64,000 nucleotides of DNA. Origin: an uncultured Clostridia bacterium. Lineage in GTDB: Bacteria; Bacillota; Clostridia; UBA1381. Under the pieces are notes generated by a model. It did not search any database, was not told the origin of the DNA, and saw only the letters and a list, made by a program, of their open reading frames with translations. The stretch lies in assembly GCA_934487205.1 (NCBI GenBank), contig CAKSRS010000004.1, positions 8,542-72,541 on the forward strand. The letters are read 5' to 3'. The translations under genes were made by a program, and so were the position numbers. Of the stretch, positions 47,001 through 54,847 are shown piece after piece; position 1 is the first letter of the stretch; every line of letters starts with the position of its first letter.

Positions 47001-47619
47001 CTTTATGCTGCGTTGAATTAGCAGCACTCTGCCCCGTCGGCGCAACCGAGTAAATCTTAATATCCTTCAGATAAACGCACTCGCCGTCCGCAAAACTTCC
47101 GTTAAACAGTTTGAAGGACAGATTTTTAAGATACATCTCGCTGTAATCCGAATTATTTTTAACCGCCGTCTCTATATTCCCCATCCGGCATGCCGCATTT
47201 GTTGTCCATGCATTCTCTGTGCCGATATTTCCAAGCCCCATAAATCCGCCTACATTCGTCGGGGTTCCGCTCGTGCCGTCCGATTTTACACCGGTGTATG
47301 CATTCGCGTTCGTCTGCGTATAAACCGTCGTCCCTGTCATTTTCGCCGTCACGCCGTCCGGCACGTAATGATAATACGTAAGCTGCATATATTTAATATC
47401 CTTCGCCGGAATTTTACAGCCGTTATCATCGGTTGTCAAATCGAGAGTGAAATCTATCGTTGTCGCTTTATACGCCGAAACTCCGCCGAGCATCGTTTCC
47501 TCAAAGCCGTGTTTTGCGAACGACCACGTATATTCATAGTCCGCACTCACAGCCGTCGGCATAATTACAACGGAAATCGCAAGCGAAACCGATAATATTA
47601 AACTTAATAATTTTTTCAT
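44089..47619 (-). CDS. Large secreted multidomain protein with calcineurin-type phosphoesterase domain
   Basis: The protein has 1176 residues with a signal peptide (about 1-26). About 30-200 is a beta-rich region, and about 205-280 is an InlB_B/Flg_new-type repeat (FIGWAKTG, FYGVWAADE) repeated near 610-645. About 285-520 looks like a DUF1565/pectate-lyase-like parallel helix (VYVSADGDDTKFGTNDAPVK, then Gly-rich TIDGGTINSNS rungs). The C-terminal third is a metallophosphoesterase: D859-x-H861 (FGDQHF), GD914-x-x-D (TGDTID), MKHEN and GHVH at H1129/H1131. The full metal-ligand set is visible, so it is probably active. A phosphoesterase fused to adhesion-type repeats in a sugar-uptake operon is unusual; removing phosphate from a decorated glycan is a guess. 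Confidence 0.8.
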   Translation of the reverse strand: MKKLLSLILSVSLAISVVIMPTAVSADYEYTWSFAKHGFEETMLGGVSAYKATTIDFTLDLTTDDNGCKIPAKDIKYMQLTYYHYVPDGVTAKMTGTTVYTQTNANAYTGVKSDGTSGTPTNVGGFMGLGNIGTENAWTTNAACRMGNIETAVKNNSDYSEMYLKNLSFKLFNGSFADGECVYLKDIKIYSVAPTGQSAANSTQHKVTLWLDDSKTVKESEGTYGSNISEYADKITLSAPTDSKDGFAFIGWAKTGTSVVYPAGTVYTFTDGADIEFYGVWAADEVYVSADGDDTKFGTNDAPVKTLTRAAELIGADRDGTIHVTGAVDYTEIPQHTGTITIDGGTINSNSAIKLTGKTIFKDTVVNAEVFTYANETKTQNASITSVSLGGDMSIGGDGNAPRNEKAVINGGTYENLYFGGLDESYAYGTYSGANTVYVEGNAVIRNVYLSHGGNEGKKDNEQLWKGDVSLIVNSGTVSAFTQKSVGWLAGGLQVLANYASSVSLPEITTERISFGKWYMYSSAEGGLDITADEGRFTVNDGMGAAAVNRDTKKVYYSDKGILTVPEGVYDVTYTETPVIEYNADNTQISVNSAFEFDTETLDYAKKDGMLFIGWTYSDGSAPKNGETVPAGKTLTAQYTVFDKNSGGDFYAGDAEIRQSSDAEKPALRFPVYVGKNISLPDSSPVYGTVSLPKVVVKYHELETDARYEYPYGSGNMHTAVNTPAALYTEKANGMLYTLCLTDIPAEEYTRDITVRGYVKFTDYNGTERTEYTDKVSANLYELAKKADNTELMNAARTAHDSYGTSEKPYDSAYSSEERGEKAYIDNYSGTWFMESTIDLGLVSAGKITKPLEVISFGDQHFNYADDIDKENPEIMYAKYRRGYGVNPVDKHYQSVQTMMEYASMADYTIFTGDTIDFYMHGSLDLAKETMWDKSPQSMTALGYHDYVVYTINGRSSKEFDQTAARNVLKQYMNTNGEIWTPEGKNITYARYDVPGTPLRFIYLDDSRNGQLYYSEGIQDYLAADIADAKANGKYIFLMKHENTCNNDASSEAVHEFSGGTYDANGNYVPFANSDGSGKKSIDSKTSGGDVWFNMKAGTESYDQVKGTRAVYELIFHNADVIAGVLHGHVHANYITTIKADYTDAEGNVVARDIPQYCSVLTGGEPYSMGIKLIIK

Positions 47620-47632
47620 TTCCGTTTCTCCT

Positions 47633-48628
47633 TTATTCCTTAGGATTTACTGCGCCCATACCATAAATACTGTAGCTTACCTCGTTGTCATTCGATATCG
47701 GCGCATTATACGATGCCGACTGCGCATCACACAAAGCGTTCATGTCGGTCAGGCTGTCCCATATAAACAGTTTCGCGTCGATATCCTTTGATGCGCTGCA
47801 CTCTGCCTCTGTCGAAATATCATTAAATCCCGCCGTAAGCTGCGACGCGGCTATTTCATTAACCTTGCAGTTTATCAGATTTCCGTTTTTGTCATACTGC
47901 GCAAGCAGCATAACGCACCCTTTTTCCGCCCCGTCAAACTGATATAATCTCGCTTTTCCGCTTACCGTGCCGTTAGATATCGTAACGCTCGGGTTGTAAA
48001 CAACATTTGACGGCTGCTCTGTATAGAAATCAACATATTTCATATACAATGTATCATCATCGGACATTGTGTTATTTTCCGTACTCCATGACGGGTACAT
48101 TCTCAGCGTTTTATACCATGCGCCCGGATAATCGTTTACAACACCCAATATCTTACTATTATCAAGTTTTACCATGAGCGGCGCCCATTCGCCCTTTTGG
48201 AATGCCGTCGCGCCCGTTATAAACCCGCTCGATATCCAAGCGTTGCCGTTTTTTATGTCCTCCTCACTGCCGTCCTCGTTTGTTTTTCCGAAAACGTCGA
48301 TTTGGAATGTAGGTTTAAGTCCGTTAAGCGCCGATGTTTCGGTGTTATTCTTCAGCATATAGTGAACCACCATATACCGCTTGTCCGCTGAAATCCTTTT
48401 GCCCAAAGTGTCATAACCGCCAAATGTGACGATTACGCTGCTGCCCATGGTTTGGGAATTGCCCGCAAGGCTGTAAACCGTTTGGTCGTCCAGCGTTGTT
48501 TTGGTCAGATTACTGCTGACTCCGTTTCCGTCCGCCGTAATATCCATTCGCTGATGTTCCGCTGCGCTTGCGCCCGCGCCCATGCACAGCATAGCCGCGA
48601 GCACCGCCGAAATTATTCTCTTTTTCAC
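47633..48628 (-). CDS. Secreted protein of unknown function with shared C-terminal module
   Basis: The protein has 331 residues with a signal peptide (about 1-22, MKKRIISAVLAAMLCMGAGASA). I do not recognise the first 210 or so residues. They are rich in beta-strand-like hydrophobic alternation (VIVTFGGYDTLGK, YMVVHYMLKNN), which would suit a carbohydrate-binding or jelly-roll fold. The C-terminal 90 or so residues hold the recurrent module (LLAQYDKNGNLINCKV and AKLFIWDSLTDMNALCDA). It lies 13 bp before the phosphoesterase gene and 27 bp after the DNRLRE protein, so all three are cotranscribed. Confidence 0.75.
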   Translation of the reverse strand: MKKRIISAVLAAMLCMGAGASAAEHQRMDITADGNGVSSNLTKTTLDDQTVYSLAGNSQTMGSSVIVTFGGYDTLGKRISADKRYMVVHYMLKNNTETSALNGLKPTFQIDVFGKTNEDGSEEDIKNGNAWISSGFITGATAFQKGEWAPLMVKLDNSKILGVVNDYPGAWYKTLRMYPSWSTENNTMSDDDTLYMKYVDFYTEQPSNVVYNPSVTISNGTVSGKARLYQFDGAEKGCVMLLAQYDKNGNLINCKVNEIAASQLTAGFNDISTEAECSASKDIDAKLFIWDSLTDMNALCDAQSASYNAPISNDNEVSYSIYGMGAVNPKE

Positions 48629-48655
48629 GTTATCATCTCCCTGATATAATAAAAA

Positions 48656-50551
48656 TTACAATTCTGCAGCCGCCGCGGCGCACAACGGTTTCAGTCCGCC
48701 CGCGTCATGCCACACGAACATTTTTACCGTTTTTGCGCCTTCCGGAATATCCGTCTGCACTTCAATCGTCGTTTCGCCCGTGCCGAGCGAATCATAGTCG
48801 GCACATCTTTTTGCAAGCAGCTTGTTATTCGCATCATACACGGCTATAATCGTCAACGCTCTGTCAAGCTTGCCCGTATATGAGGTTACAACCGTTGTGC
48901 CTTTGGCTGTACCGTTTTCCACTGAAATAACCCTCTCGGCAAAAGCATAGTCCTTCGCAAGAACATCAACGCTCAGCACTCTTTTTACGCCCTTTGCATT
49001 TACTGCTGTTACCGTAATATTATGCTTGCCTTCCGATACTTCCTTCTCAATCGAATACACGCCGTTTTCCTCGCTTGTCGGCGCATTTTCACCGTCAAAC
49101 AAAACCGACACATTCGATATTTCCTCGCCGTTTCCGCCGACGGTAAACGCAAACACATTATCCCCCGGCGTTACAAAGGAATAGTCCTTCTCTGCCGTGA
49201 TTGCGGGGCGCATGAGCGATGACACCGTCAGGACAAGTTTCGGCATATTCCTCGAAAGGCTGCCCATCGTGATGCGGTTTTCCGCCGTTACGCCGAATTG
49301 CAGAATACCCGCGCCCGACGCAAGTTTTTCCTCTGCAAAATCGGTGATATCGATTTCATACGTTCCCTGTTCTTTTACAAGCCCCGCTGCGGCGGGCGTT
49401 TCGCTTATTGCCGGCGCCGGATTTGCCGGAAATCTTGCGTCCGCGCCTTCCGCGGCGGAATTTCCCCACTCGCCGTACGGCGTCAGAATTTCATAAAATT
49501 TCAGCGTTTCTTCAACCGAATTATACGATTCGCCCGTAAATACGAATTTTGCGCTTTTTAAAGCATAATCGCCGATTTCCGATGCGTCAAACGCGAAATA
49601 CCACATGTTCGCGTTTCCGCTTACCGCCACGTTATACTTCACGTCGTTATCATTGCTGTTCGCGCCGAACAAAACAGGGTTAAGCTCCTTTTCTGTATTC
49701 TGTTCGCCCACACTCACTGCTGCGGTCTTTCTCGCCGTTATGCCCGCCGCGTTTACCGCCGTTACGACAAATTCATACACGCCGTCCGCAAGCACGCCCG
49801 CGTCGAAACTCCATATTTCGCCGTCATTTTGCAGCGTGACGGGTTCGCCGTTTAACGTTGCCGTTACCGATGTTACAGCCGTTTCTCCGCCCTTTACTGC
49901 GGCGCTGAAATTAACCGAACTTCCTGTTTCAAACTTTGTTTTTGATGTAATCTCAATCTGCGGTGCGTCGGCGTAATAGATTTTAAGACGCGCCCTGCGG
50001 TTTTCGTCTATCCCGTTTACGCGTACGCCGTACATATCGCCCGCTGCCGCAAACTGGAACACATTCGCATTTTCCGCTGCAAGACCTTTAACATGCTCGG
50101 TGACGTCTATTACCACCGTTTCGCTTGCAGTTGTCGACGCAAACGGATTTTTTGTAACAAACGGGGTTAAATCCGTCTGCGGCGCGTCATCACTCGTCCA
50201 GAGCCAGCCGTCCGTCAGCGTCCAGCTGTCCGGATTATTGCGCACGCGGTACAGACTCAGCATATTCTGCGACCATTCGCCCGCGGTAAATTCAAGCTCC
50301 GCTTTGCCGACAGTTTTGCCCGCCGCTGCCGATATATCCCAACAGAATACCGCGGACACCTTATCATCGACCTTGACATTCCAGCAATAATCATTCTTGT
50401 TTGCATTCAAATCAACCGTTTCGGAGTACATGCCCAGCTTATATTCGCTGCTGTCATAGACCGTGTAGCCCTCAAAGTCCTCGGCGTTTGCACCCGGCAA
50501 AATTGCAGACATCATGCAAAATGCCAGTATTAAACTTAAAAACCTTTTCAT
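48656..50551 (-). CDS. Secreted DNRLRE-domain protein with Ig-like and shared C-terminal modules
   Basis: The protein has 631 residues with a signal peptide (about 1-23). Two DNRLRE/CBM96-like regions are seen, at about 30-205 and 295-445. Each ends in the characteristic IDVTEHV or IDITDFA strand and a final RARLKIYY or PKLVLTVS strand. Each is followed by an Ig-like domain with the VYEFVVTAVNAAGI or KHNITVTAVNAKGV pattern (about 210-285 and 450-535). The last 95 or so residues are the recurrent module (IIAVYDANNKLLAKRC, VKMFVWHDAGGLKPL). No catalytic motif is evident, so a carbohydrate-binding or structural surface role is inferred. No SLH repeats are present. Confidence 0.75.
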   Translation of the reverse strand: MKRFLSLILAFCMMSAILPGANAEDFEGYTVYDSSEYKLGMYSETVDLNANKNDYCWNVKVDDKVSAVFCWDISAAAGKTVGKAELEFTAGEWSQNMLSLYRVRNNPDSWTLTDGWLWTSDDAPQTDLTPFVTKNPFASTTASETVVIDVTEHVKGLAAENANVFQFAAAGDMYGVRVNGIDENRRARLKIYYADAPQIEITSKTKFETGSSVNFSAAVKGGETAVTSVTATLNGEPVTLQNDGEIWSFDAGVLADGVYEFVVTAVNAAGITARKTAAVSVGEQNTEKELNPVLFGANSNDNDVKYNVAVSGNANMWYFAFDASEIGDYALKSAKFVFTGESYNSVEETLKFYEILTPYGEWGNSAAEGADARFPANPAPAISETPAAAGLVKEQGTYEIDITDFAEEKLASGAGILQFGVTAENRITMGSLSRNMPKLVLTVSSLMRPAITAEKDYSFVTPGDNVFAFTVGGNGEEISNVSVLFDGENAPTSEENGVYSIEKEVSEGKHNITVTAVNAKGVKRVLSVDVLAKDYAFAERVISVENGTAKGTTVVTSYTGKLDRALTIIAVYDANNKLLAKRCADYDSLGTGETTIEVQTDIPEGAKTVKMFVWHDAGGLKPLCAAAAAEL

Positions 50552-50593
50552 TTTATTCTCTCCTTTTATATATATTTAGCCCCCGGCTATTGT

Positions 50594-53182
50594 TCACTCG
50601 ATTATAAGCATGCTCTGCGGCTGTGCATACTGCGTCTGTATAAGCACCGTCGACGCACCCGCGGCATTATATCTGCCCTCGGTTATATCGTCCGCCGATG
50701 CCTTGTTTACCGTCAGCTTTTTCCTCTCAACTTTGTACATGTACAAAGCCGCGGGTTTGTATGCCTCAATATCGGTATCTTTTACCGCACCCGTATGGCT
50801 GCCGTCAACCAATCCGATATATTCGCCCGAAATTTCATACGCTTTCGCCTTAAAAAACCGCATATCGGAACTTTTCCACATCGAAATATACGACGGCACA
50901 TTTCCGTCATCATAATACACCAGCGTATCATCGGCATAACGGTAAATTTGCTTTATTCCGCGGTATTCGCCGTCCGCCGACATGGAAAACCTTACCACGT
51001 CGCCGATATTCAGGCTGTCAATCTGCGCATATGCCTGCGACCCCTGCGACGCAAACCCCGTTACCTGCACGCCGTCCTGTACCAATTCCATGACTCTTAC
51101 AATTTCATTGTCATCATTGACCGCCGTGCGCTTTTGGCTGACAATTGCCATATTGCCGTAATTCGACGCAAACACGCCGCCTTCCGCAACCATTACGGCA
51201 GCCGTAAATCCTTTATCTCCCACACTGTATATCTTCGCCGAAAGCTCGGTATCGTTTTTTAAATCGTCCGCCGAATTAACCTTATATTCCGACCAGCGCC
51301 CGAGCGCATCTGCACGGTTTTCCGCCGATGTTCCGCTTACGTCCGGAAGAGAAAATATCACCGTATTATCATTAACAACATAATGCCCGCTGAGCGTTCC
51401 CGTCGACTTATAATAAAGCTTATCACTGCCGCTGTATCGGCACACAAGATTGTCGCCTTCCTCATTTGTGCTCTCCTTCGGCGTATCGATATTTATAATT
51501 CTGCCGTCGCCGTCCGCGTTATACCGCACGGGATACGGCAATGTACAGCCGTTTTCGGTAATTTCGGAATATACCGCGGTGTACGTTTTTTTCTGCGTCC
51601 CGTCTATTATGACTTTCTTGGCAAACGGGATTTTTACAAACTTTTCATCAGCCGTCAAAATCCGTATGCTTACTTCCTCCGAGTCGCTGTCTTGTTTTAT
51701 TTCAAGCGCGAGCCCCAATCTGTATTCGCCGCCGTCAATATATTCAATCGCCGCAACCCTTCCGTTTACGTCAAGATAAATTATCGCGGATTTATTAAAG
51801 CCTATTTTATCGGAAAAACCGTTTGCGGTTTTGTATTCGCCGCCGTCCGCATAAATTACCGTGAACCGCTCGTCACTGCTGTCCGCACGCTGTATGCTGC
51901 CTTCAAATTTTTCGTCCGACAAAATTATCGATATCACATTTTCGTCAAGACTTTTATATACCGTTATGACATCGCCCCGATAAAGCTCCGATACGTCTTT
52001 TTTGTTTCCTTCCGCATCGGTCAGCGCAAAATCACAATTTTCCGCATCTGATACCGAAACGCTGCCGTTATTTTTGCCCGTTATCTGCAAGGAACCGTCA
52101 TCATCTTTCCGCACCGTCTGTACGACCATATCATAACACTCGTGAATATACACAACATCATAACTGCCGTCACGGTCATTATCAATTAAATCAATATATC
52201 CGTTAATCGGCTGCATGAGCGAATCGGTAAACTGCGTATCAAAATCCACATATCTGCCGTTATAAACAAAATCCGCGCCCGCCGGGATTTTTTCGCGCCG
52301 CACCGAGCCGTTTTTCGTTTCATATTTCAGCGTCATTTCGCCAAAACCCATGATGTCATCGGCGGATATCGTTACGCTGTCCTGCTTTTTCACCTTATGG
52401 CAATAAACAAGCCCGTCATCTTCATCATAAAAACATCTTACTCTGTACCCAAGATAATCATTATACAATGACGCGTTACATTTCAGCGCCGCCGTACCGA
52501 TTGTCACATAATCCGCTCTGCCGGCAATATCCGCCGCCGTGCGTATGCCGACGGAATAAACAACGCCTTCACCATATTTTAAGCCGTAGAGTTTTTCCAG
52601 CATGGTTTCGCTGCCCGTCTGCAGATTTAAAACTCCCTTATCCATACCCGTCTGCGCCGTTTTCGCACAAAGCATATTATAAATCAGTACATACGCATCG
52701 CGCCGTTTCATCGCACCGGTTACGTTATCGTCCAGCTCCAGTTCCTCCGCCTTTTGAATATATGCGCGGTAGTCGGCGGCTGTGCTCCTGTATCCGAGAG
52801 TGCAAACAGCCATAATATACGCCTCCCGCCCGGTGAGTACGGATTTCGGGCGGAACGAACCGTCGCTGTACCCCGAAACAAACCCGTTATCCGTCATTGC
52901 GGTGATTTCGCCGGCATATTCGTATGACGCGCTTACGTCCCAGTACCGCTTTTCATACTCCGTCGGCGGCACTTTTGCCGCGGCGGCAAGCAGCGCCGTA
53001 AATTCGCCGCGCGATATATCCCCGTCAGGCACTTCCGCAGAACCGTCCGTTATTTTTAACGTTTCCAAAAGTCCCACGTACGCCGCGATATCTTCCGCAG
53101 CTGCCGACGCCCGCGGCGATGCCGTACACACGCTGCCGATAACAATACATATTGCCGATAACGCTGATATTATCCGTTTCAT
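50594..53182 (-). CDS. S-layer-homology surface protein with large beta-rich C-terminal part
   Basis: The protein has 862 residues with a signal peptide (about 1-28). SLH repeats are N-terminal, at about 30-185, with VPDGDISRGEFTALLAA and GYSDGSFRPKSVLTGREAYI. The remaining roughly 670 residues show many short alternating strands and repeated units with a DVVYIHECYDM or GDVITVYKSLDE pattern, but no family that I recognise. N-terminal SLH placement leaves a long projecting domain outside the wall. It sits between another SLH protein and a DNRLRE protein in the same operon, so a scaffold or glycan-handling role is plausible but unproven. Confidence 0.78.
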   Translation of the reverse strand: MKRIISALSAICIVIGSVCTASPRASAAAEDIAAYVGLLETLKITDGSAEVPDGDISRGEFTALLAAAAKVPPTEYEKRYWDVSASYEYAGEITAMTDNGFVSGYSDGSFRPKSVLTGREAYIMAVCTLGYRSTAADYRAYIQKAEELELDDNVTGAMKRRDAYVLIYNMLCAKTAQTGMDKGVLNLQTGSETMLEKLYGLKYGEGVVYSVGIRTAADIAGRADYVTIGTAALKCNASLYNDYLGYRVRCFYDEDDGLVYCHKVKKQDSVTISADDIMGFGEMTLKYETKNGSVRREKIPAGADFVYNGRYVDFDTQFTDSLMQPINGYIDLIDNDRDGSYDVVYIHECYDMVVQTVRKDDDGSLQITGKNNGSVSVSDAENCDFALTDAEGNKKDVSELYRGDVITVYKSLDENVISIILSDEKFEGSIQRADSSDERFTVIYADGGEYKTANGFSDKIGFNKSAIIYLDVNGRVAAIEYIDGGEYRLGLALEIKQDSDSEEVSIRILTADEKFVKIPFAKKVIIDGTQKKTYTAVYSEITENGCTLPYPVRYNADGDGRIINIDTPKESTNEEGDNLVCRYSGSDKLYYKSTGTLSGHYVVNDNTVIFSLPDVSGTSAENRADALGRWSEYKVNSADDLKNDTELSAKIYSVGDKGFTAAVMVAEGGVFASNYGNMAIVSQKRTAVNDDNEIVRVMELVQDGVQVTGFASQGSQAYAQIDSLNIGDVVRFSMSADGEYRGIKQIYRYADDTLVYYDDGNVPSYISMWKSSDMRFFKAKAYEISGEYIGLVDGSHTGAVKDTDIEAYKPAALYMYKVERKKLTVNKASADDITEGRYNAAGASTVLIQTQYAQPQSMLIIE

Positions 53183-53209
53183 TTTGTTCTGTTTCCTTTC
53201 AAAACTTCT

Positions 53210-54847
53210 TTATACACTTAACTTTAAAAGCTGAAAAATCATCTGCGCCGCCTCGGCACGCGTCAGCACACCGCATGGCGTAAAACTGCCATTTCCATAT
53301 CCGCTGATTATTCCGGCGCAGAAAAGTCTGCGGACGTTTTCCGCCGCATAGTCTGCAATTTCCGCGTCGTCCGCAAAGCCGTCAAAATCCCGTATCGACG
53401 CAAGCGGTATCGCCCGCACATTCGACGCATTCACCAGCATGCACGCCGCCTCCTGACGCGTTACCGAATTTTCTGCACGGAAGGAGCCGTCCTCATATCC
53501 GCCCGTAACGCCGTATTTCTTCCCCGCGGCGGCATAACGGTAATACCACGCGTCCTCCGCCGTATCGGTAAATCCGCCGTCCGCAGCGCCATCGGTTAAA
53601 TCAAACGCACGCAGCAGCATCGTTAAAAATTCCGCACGCGTTACGCTGTTTTCCGGACGGAAATCACCGTTTCCGTAACCCGACAGCACACCCCGCGACG
53701 AAAGAACGGTTATTGCCTCGCTCGCCCAATGTGAATCATCGACGTCATTGTATCCGCTTTCCTTTCCGCCCGGCGCGGGCGTTTCGGCCGGCAGCGTTCC
53801 CGCCGAAATTTTGGATCCGCCTCCGCCGCTCCCTCCGCCGCCCGGCGTAACCGTCGGCGTGGGATTTACATATTTTGCTATCTGCTCCTCCAAGCTTTTT
53901 ACATCTTCAAAATTCATTCCCGCAAGCTCGGTGTCGATTTTTCTTTTATCCGAAAATACGTTATACTTCGACAAATCAAGACCGCATTTTTGCGACATAG
54001 CCGTTAAAATCGAGGAAATCTGACTGTAATTCTTCGCTGTCTCTATACGCGCAAAATAAAATTGCTCGGTAAAATATCCTGCAAAATCCGCCGCGGCACG
54101 CTCGCGGCTGCCGTTAATTCTTTTCGACAAATTCGCCTTAAAGTCTGCCCCGCGCAGACAGTATGACGAATATTCCGGCAAATCCGAAATTTCCAAATCA
54201 TCACACAGGCGTGCAAGTTTTACATCAAGCGGATTTTCCGCCGCGGATATTTCCCCGTCCGAAATGTCGCACAGTGACAGCGCCGCTGCCGCGCGGGAAC
54301 ACTTTTTTACAAAATCCGCCGCGCTCGATAAATCTGCATTTACAAGATATCCGGCAAGCGCCGCCTTTCCTTCCGCGGACAATTCCGATACATTCCCGCA
54401 GTACAAATCGAGAATTTTTAATCCCTCCGCCGACGTAATCGCCGAATACATATTCTGCGCATTGAGTGACGGATAAAAATTGTCCGCCACCGCCGACGGC
54501 GAAATCCATTCGAAATCACGCGTTTCGGCATCTTCCGCATATTCGCTGCGCACCGACAGTCTGTACCTTTCATTCTCAACAAGTTCCGGCGCGCGGAAGA
54601 TAATCGTCTTTTCGCCGGCACCCATCTGATTTACATATGCCATGTCGCCGAAAATTTCTTCCTGAGTTTGCCCGCCGCCCGCCGACGGCATTATGCCTAT
54701 TCCTCTTTCGGTATTTTCGCCCGAGTAATCGGTAACCCGTATATTTCCGCTCAAATCCGCCCTTGCGTCAAAATCCGCAAAAGCCGTAATTCCGCACACC
54801 TGCACCGAAAATACCGCCGCAGCCAGCATACACGTTATCCTTTTCAT
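53210..54847 (-). CDS. S-layer-homology surface protein with Gly-rich linker
   Basis: The protein has 545 residues with a signal peptide (about 1-25). About 26-330 is a mostly helical, Ala-rich region of no recognised family. A Pro/Thr then Gly/Ser linker (PTPTVTPGGGGSGGGGSK, about 331-348) follows. Three C-terminal SLH repeats occupy about 365-545, each with a VTRAEF, VTRQEA or LTRAEA motif and a GNGDFRPE-like loop. The start codon overlaps the stop of the propeller-SLH gene upstream (TGATG), so the two are co-translated. The helical part may bind another protein or polymer. Confidence 0.82.
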   Translation of the reverse strand: MKRITCMLAAAVFSVQVCGITAFADFDARADLSGNIRVTDYSGENTERGIGIMPSAGGGQTQEEIFGDMAYVNQMGAGEKTIIFRAPELVENERYRLSVRSEYAEDAETRDFEWISPSAVADNFYPSLNAQNMYSAITSAEGLKILDLYCGNVSELSAEGKAALAGYLVNADLSSAADFVKKCSRAAAALSLCDISDGEISAAENPLDVKLARLCDDLEISDLPEYSSYCLRGADFKANLSKRINGSRERAAADFAGYFTEQFYFARIETAKNYSQISSILTAMSQKCGLDLSKYNVFSDKRKIDTELAGMNFEDVKSLEEQIAKYVNPTPTVTPGGGGSGGGGSKISAGTLPAETPAPGGKESGYNDVDDSHWASEAITVLSSRGVLSGYGNGDFRPENSVTRAEFLTMLLRAFDLTDGAADGGFTDTAEDAWYYRYAAAGKKYGVTGGYEDGSFRAENSVTRQEAACMLVNASNVRAIPLASIRDFDGFADDAEIADYAAENVRRLFCAGIISGYGNGSFTPCGVLTRAEAAQMIFQLLKLSV

